Part shown: one piece after another, positions 60,798 to 64,000 of the stretch
Numbering within the stretch: position 1 is the first letter of the stretch
Layout: each line of letters starts with the position of its first letter
Source of the DNA: Verrucomicrobiia bacterium
GTDB lineage: Bacteria; Verrucomicrobiota; Verrucomicrobiia; Verrucomicrobiales; DEV007
Assembly (NCBI GenBank): GCA_030425385.1
Contig: JAUIAH010000009.1
Coordinates: 124,001-188,000, forward strand
Reading direction: 5' to 3'
Length of the DNA: 64,000 nucleotides
The notes under the pieces: generated by a model
What the model was told of the DNA's origin: nothing
What the model saw: only the letters and a program-made list of their open reading frames with translations
Database searches by the model: none
Program-made: the position numbers and the translations under genes

Positions 60798-61715
60798 TCA
60801 CGCTGTTGCGTTGAGGAGGGTGAGAATGATGGTGATGGTGAGAAGACTGAAGAAGGTGGAGTAGAAGACGATGCCGGTGGCGAATCGGGCGTCGGCTTTG
60901 AATTCGTGGGCGAGGAGAGCCGTGTTGATGGCGGTGGGGGTGCCGGCACTGAGGATGAGAAGGCTAGCGACACCGGGCTCGAAACCGAACCAGGGGACGA
61001 GGGCGAGGGCGATGAGGGGTCCGCCGAGGAGGCGTTGTCCCAGAGCCCACCAAAGGGAGGCTTCGAAAGGCGGGGGACTGGTTTTCGAAAGCTGCACGCC
61101 TAGAGTGAGGAGGGCGACGCTGATGAGAGCTCGTTCTGTATAGGCGAGTGGCTCCCACAGGAAGCTGTCTTGCACGTGGCTCTCCAGGGAAAGGGCGCGC
61201 ACGGTGAGGGCGATAGCGATGGCCCAGAGAGAGGGTTGGCGGATCAGCATGGTCCAGCGGCGCTGCGGTGTTGCGGGGCTGCTACCGGCGACGAGGATAG
61301 TGCCGAGCGAGAAGGTGCTGACGTTCATCGTCATGAGAACGAAGACTTGGAGAGCAGCGAGATCTGGAAATGCCAGAGCCATGAGAGGGATTCCATAATT
61401 TCCGGAATTATAGAACATGGTCGATAGTTGAAGGGAGCGTCTAGTCGCCGGGGGAAGTCGGCGGAGACGGGCGTAGAGCCAGCTGATGAGTCCCATGCAG
61501 GCTACGATGGTGAGGGTGAAGGCAACGATGCGAAGGGCGAGCGCGCCAGTGAGGTCGGCCTGGGTGATGCGGACGAAGATGAAGGCTGGGACGAAGAAGT
61601 AGATGTTGAGTTTGACCAACGATTCGAGATCCAGCTGGAATTTGCGATCAAACAGCCACCCGGAACCAATCATGAGGAAGATGGGCAGGCAGACGTCTCG
61701 GAAGAGGGCAAACAC
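60798..61715 (-). CDS. AEC family (auxin efflux carrier-like) transporter
   Basis: A 305-residue inner-membrane protein with about ten spans, starting with GTG at 61715. The AEC pattern is clear: L-P-I-F-L-M-I-G-S-G-W-L near the start, the conserved N-S-G-N-Y-G-I-P-L-M-A-L loop near residue 115, and a repeated half with L-S-A-G-T-P-T-A-I-N-T near the end. Bacterial AEC proteins export or import organic acids or related anions; the substrate is unknown. It is divergent from the 61794 operon (78 bases apart). Confidence 0.9.
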   Translation of the reverse strand: MFALFRDVCLPIFLMIGSGWLFDRKFQLDLESLVKLNIYFFVPAFIFVRITQADLTGALALRIVAFTLTIVACMGLISWLYARLRRLPPATRRSLQLSTMFYNSGNYGIPLMALAFPDLAALQVFVLMTMNVSTFSLGTILVAGSSPATPQRRWTMLIRQPSLWAIAIALTVRALSLESHVQDSFLWEPLAYTERALISVALLTLGVQLSKTSPPPFEASLWWALGQRLLGGPLIALALVPWFGFEPGVASLLILSAGTPTAINTALLAHEFKADARFATGIVFYSTFFSLLTITIILTLLNATA

Positions 61716-61793
61716 GCGATGGGAACAGGGTGGGGGCTTAGAAATAAAGGTGGCGTCGCTTTCGATTCGCCCTAGGGTCGAGGGAAAGTCTAC

Positions 61794-62318
61794 ATGTATT
61801 CCGACGATGATATCCAGTATGCCCTCGAGACAACCGAAGTGTTGTTAGAGCCTGATCGGCGGATTGATACGTTTGGAACGACCGTGTTCGAGTTTCATAT
61901 CATCAGTGAGCTGATGGATAGCGTGGACGAGGTCCGAGTGCGCCAGGGGAATATTGAGGCGGGACGGCCGCTGATCGTGAATCCCAACATGATCAGCAAC
62001 CTGAGCTTTGAAGGGTTTGGAGAGCAGGCGGATGAGTTTGCCGAGTGGCTGCGCCGTCAGGAAGGTGCGGCGACCATTCTCCAGTACGGGTTCAAGTTCC
62101 GGCAATCGGATATCAAAGAGAGTGTGGTACACGATCCGTTCGAGGCGGTGCGGGATCGGATTCTGGAGAAGGTGAGTGCCTCCAATGATCCCCTCCAAGC
62201 GGTGATCACCGGGGTCGATGATACCTGGGAGATCTCGCTCCTTCGCTTTACGTTCGAGATGATCCAGCGATCGTCGGGGATCAATCTGTTCGATTTCAAG
62301 CGACGCGGACTCCTCTAA
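61794..62318 (+). CDS. Conserved hypothetical protein upstream of LysM protein
   Basis: A 174-residue cytoplasmic protein without signal or membrane segments. It contains V-F-E-F-H-I-I-S-E-L-M-D-S-V and F-E-A-V-R-D-R-I-L-E-K-V and ends in L-F-D-F-K-R-R-G-L-L. It is probably a conserved protein limited to Verrucomicrobiota, but I do not recognise a domain. It lies 17 bases before the LysM gene, which in turn is 2 bases from accA, so all three are likely one operon. Confidence 0.75.
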   Translation: MYSDDDIQYALETTEVLLEPDRRIDTFGTTVFEFHIISELMDSVDEVRVRQGNIEAGRPLIVNPNMISNLSFEGFGEQADEFAEWLRRQEGAATILQYGFKFRQSDIKESVVHDPFEAVRDRILEKVSASNDPLQAVITGVDDTWEISLLRFTFEMIQRSSGINLFDFKRRGLL

Positions 62319-62335
62319 CCGAATCACCGAACTCC

Positions 62336-63169
62336 ATGGGCGTTCGACTCTTCTTTGCGTTTGTGACCCTCGCGATCTTGGCGGCGGCGATGGCAGGGGC
62401 TTATTATTTCTTCACGGAGGTCGAGAAACCTCAGGTGGAGGTGGTGCGAGAAATCAAACGTGCGGACCCGCCCAAGCCGATCGATCCTGGGATCCGCCAG
62501 TATGATGACGCCGTGGCGCTCATTGCCAATCGGCAGCTCGTTCCCGCGCTGGAGAAACTGCGATATATCATCCGCTACTTCCCCAAGTCGGAGCGTCATG
62601 CTGACGCCCGGCGGCTGTGCACCCAGATCAATATGGATCGGCTATTGGCGACGAACGATCAGGGGGAAACCATTGCCTACAAGGTGCAACGTGGGGATTC
62701 CCTCAGCCACATTGCGGCGAAGCATGACACGACGTTAGAGTATGTGAAGCGTGCCAATGAGATGGTGCGCTTCCAGATCCATCCTGGCGATGAGATCGAG
62801 ATGCGCAGGCTCGCCTTCGAGGTCACGGTGGATACCAAGGCGAAGAGGATCACCTTGATGAAGGACGACGCGTTCTTCGCGGAATTTCCCATTCAAGAAC
62901 TGACGTTGCCCAGTAATCTGCGGCTTCCTACCGAGGTGAAGGTCAAGTCGCGTCTGGCCTCCTTTGGAGACCGTGCCTGCGGAGAACTTTCAAAGGGCTA
63001 TGACGGGGCCTCGAAGCAGCTGCGCCTGGACAAGCGAGGACTGAGCTTCTTCCCGCAACAGGTCGACGACGATACGCCGCGACCTTCGACTGGTTTCTTC
63101 ATGGACCCGGTCGACATTGAAGAGTTAAACTTGCTCCTCCCCGTGGGTGCGCCCATCAAGATTCTCTAG
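62336..63169 (+). CDS. LysM protein with degenerate L,D-transpeptidase (YkuD-like) domain
   Basis: A 277-residue membrane-anchored protein. One span (about 5-26) is followed by a short TPR-like helix pair (about 50-95). A LysM peptidoglycan-binding domain covers 115-158 ([13 protein letters not shown]). Residues 160-277 follow the strand order of YkuD domains ([14 protein letters not shown]) and end in [19 protein letters not shown], the usual family finish. Where active enzymes have the catalytic 'G-C-I-R-M', this one has G-F-F-M (253-256), so it should not cross-link peptidoglycan. It lies between a conserved hypothetical gene and accA. Confidence 0.8.
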   Translation: MGVRLFFAFVTLAILAAAMAGAYYFFTEVEKPQVEVVREIKRADPPKPIDPGIRQYDDAVALIANRQLVPALEKLRYIIRYFPKSERHADARRLCTQINMDRLLATNDQGETIAYKVQRGDSLSHIAAKHDTTLEYVKRANEMVRFQIHPGDEIEMRRLAFEVTVDTKAKRITLMKDDAFFAEFPIQELTLPSNLRLPTEVKVKSRLASFGDRACGELSKGYDGASKQLRLDKRGLSFFPQQVDDDTPRPSTGFFMDPVDIEELNLLLPVGAPIKIL

Positions 63170-63171
63170 CC

Positions 63172-64000
63172 ATGAAGCGTCAATACCTCGAATTCGAAAA
63201 GCCTATCTTCGAACTCCAGCAGCAGTTGGACAAGCTCAAGCGGCAGGCTGACAAAGAGCAGCTCGATCTGTCAGAGGAAATGGACGCCATCACGTCGAAG
63301 ATTCGCAAGACCCGTTCTGACATTTATCAAAACTTGTCGCCCTGGCAGCGGATTCAAATCGCGCGCCATTACAGTGAGCGCCCATTCATGCTCGACTACG
63401 TGGAGAATGCCTTTGAGGACTTCCTGGAGTTGCATGGAGATCGCTTGGTGGGAGATGATGAGGCAATGCCAGCAGGCTTCGCACGCTTGGGGAATCAGCG
63501 CTGCGTGGTACTTGGCCATCAGAAAGGGCGCAACACGAAGGATAATCTTCGTCGCAACTTTGGTAGTGCGCACCCAGAGGGCTATCGCAAGGCGATGCGT
63601 GTCATGCGTTTGGCAGAGAAATTTAAGCTTCCAGTGATCACGTTAGTGGATACGCCAGGTGCGTTTCCTGGGATTGGTGCTGAGGAGCGCAACATCGCGG
63701 AAGCCATCGCCCACAATCTACGGGAAATGGCGCTGCTGCGAACGCCCATCATCACCGTGGTCATCGGTGAAGGAGGTTCTGGCGGCGCCTTGGGCATCGG
63801 TGTGGCCGATCGAGTGTTGATGTTAGAGAATGCCTACTACTCGGTGATCTCCCCAGAAGGATGTGCCGCCATTCTGTGGAAGGATGGCAAACGAGCGGCA
63901 GAAGCGGCAGAGGCGCTTAAGATCACAGCTGGCGATCTCAACAAGTTAGGAGTGATCGATCGCGTGGTGAAGGAGCCTGAGGGCGGAGCGCATGTGGATC
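63172..64000 (+). CDS. accA: Acetyl-CoA carboxylase carboxyltransferase alpha subunit, cut by window end
   Basis: The first 276 codons of accA, starting at ATG 63172 and running off the end of the window. The N-terminal coiled region ([11 protein letters not shown]) precedes the carboxyltransferase domain. Diagnostic blocks are Y-I-E/Y-V-E-type 'D-F-L-E-L-H-G-D-R', [32 protein letters not shown] and [13 protein letters not shown]. With AccD it transfers carboxyl from biotin to acetyl-CoA, the first step of fatty acid synthesis. It starts 2 bases after the LysM gene's stop. The missing part should be about 40-50 residues. Confidence 0.97.
   Translation, partial: MKRQYLEFEKPIFELQQQLDKLKRQADKEQLDLSEEMDAITSKIRKTRSDIYQNLSPWQRIQIARHYSERPFMLDYVENAFEDFLELHGDRLVGDDEAMPAGFARLGNQRCVVLGHQKGRNTKDNLRRNFGSAHPEGYRKAMRVMRLAEKFKLPVITLVDTPGAFPGIGAEERNIAEAIAHNLREMALLRTPIITVVIGEGGSGGALGIGVADRVLMLENAYYSVISPEGCAAILWKDGKRAAEAAEALKITAGDLNKLGVIDRVVKEPEGGAHVD

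Noticed and set aside
60714-61103. Acidic 129-codon frame opposite the AEC transporter
   Set aside because: Low-complexity Glu/Gly translation is a mirror of the transporter's codons.
1-64000. tRNA, rRNA or riboswitch
   Set aside because: None was recognised by eye; intergenic regions are short or filled with repeats.

Overview
The window reads like the chromosome of a Verrucomicrobiota (PVC superphylum) bacterium. The gene families are the main clue: two cytochrome-type DUF1549/DUF1553 + DUF1501 pairs, a DUF1080 protein, several Gfo/Idh/MocA oxidoreductases (two with Tat-like leaders), a YfbK-like vWA protein beside an ECF sigma factor, a DUF1573 protein, an OPT transporter, and secreted proteins ending in a short 'S-x-D-x-x-x-W ... 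YR' module. Base composition is moderately GC-rich by eye. No rRNA, tRNA, CRISPR array or prophage was recognised. The phylum call is inference from gene content.

Layout. 1-2.1 kb: end of a DUF1553 gene, DUF1501, DUF2853 and a strong terminator. 2.2-3.5 kb: secreted PQQ-type beta-propeller. 3.5-9.8 kb: a decaying type I restriction-modification locus on the minus strand. hsdM is intact, hsdS is reduced to two fragments, and hsdR lacks its 3' end. Repeats and a GxxExxY gene lie between them. 10.4-12.7 kb: cell-wall amidase and a secreted unknown protein. 13-17.1 kb: exported carbohydrate cluster (DUF1080, Gfo/Idh/MocA, S1C protease, sugar isomerase/epimerase). 17.1-19.9 kb: ECF sigma factor with a vWA protein. 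19.9-23.5 kb: OPT transporter operon, followed by a second palindromic repeat array (23.5-24.1 kb). 24.1-32.2 kb: Gfo/Idh/MocA, a 1307-residue secreted helical protein, a leucine-rich-repeat protein, a rhodanese-like protein and DUF1573. 32.3-37.1 kb: DUF533, a PDZ protein, FetAB-like transporter and a Na+/H+ antiporter. 37.2-42.6 kb: second DUF1549/1553 + DUF1501 pair and a vanadium-type haloperoxidase. 42.7-48.9 kb: LolA-like protein, glycosyltransferase pair, winged-helix/nuclease-like protein, cysteine-less thioredoxin-like protein and Gfo/Idh/MocA. 49-59.7 kb: a beta-lactamase-family exoprotein divergent from a giant RHS/YD-repeat protein, with a small YD-repeat/FN3 protein behind it. 59.8-64 kb: NYN-domain protein, AEC transporter, a LysM/pseudo-YkuD operon and the start of accA.

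The most notable regions are (1) the collapsed type I RM locus, full of repeats, with a GxxExxY gene between direct repeats; (2) two distant palindromic arrays whose hairpin arms differ by compensating base changes; (3) the RHS locus, where a P-domain is inserted in the YD region and a perfect dyad lies between the divergent genes; (4) three exported proteins with cysteine-dependent folds that have lost the catalytic cysteine; and (5) a DUF1080 protein with an ExbD-like tail.
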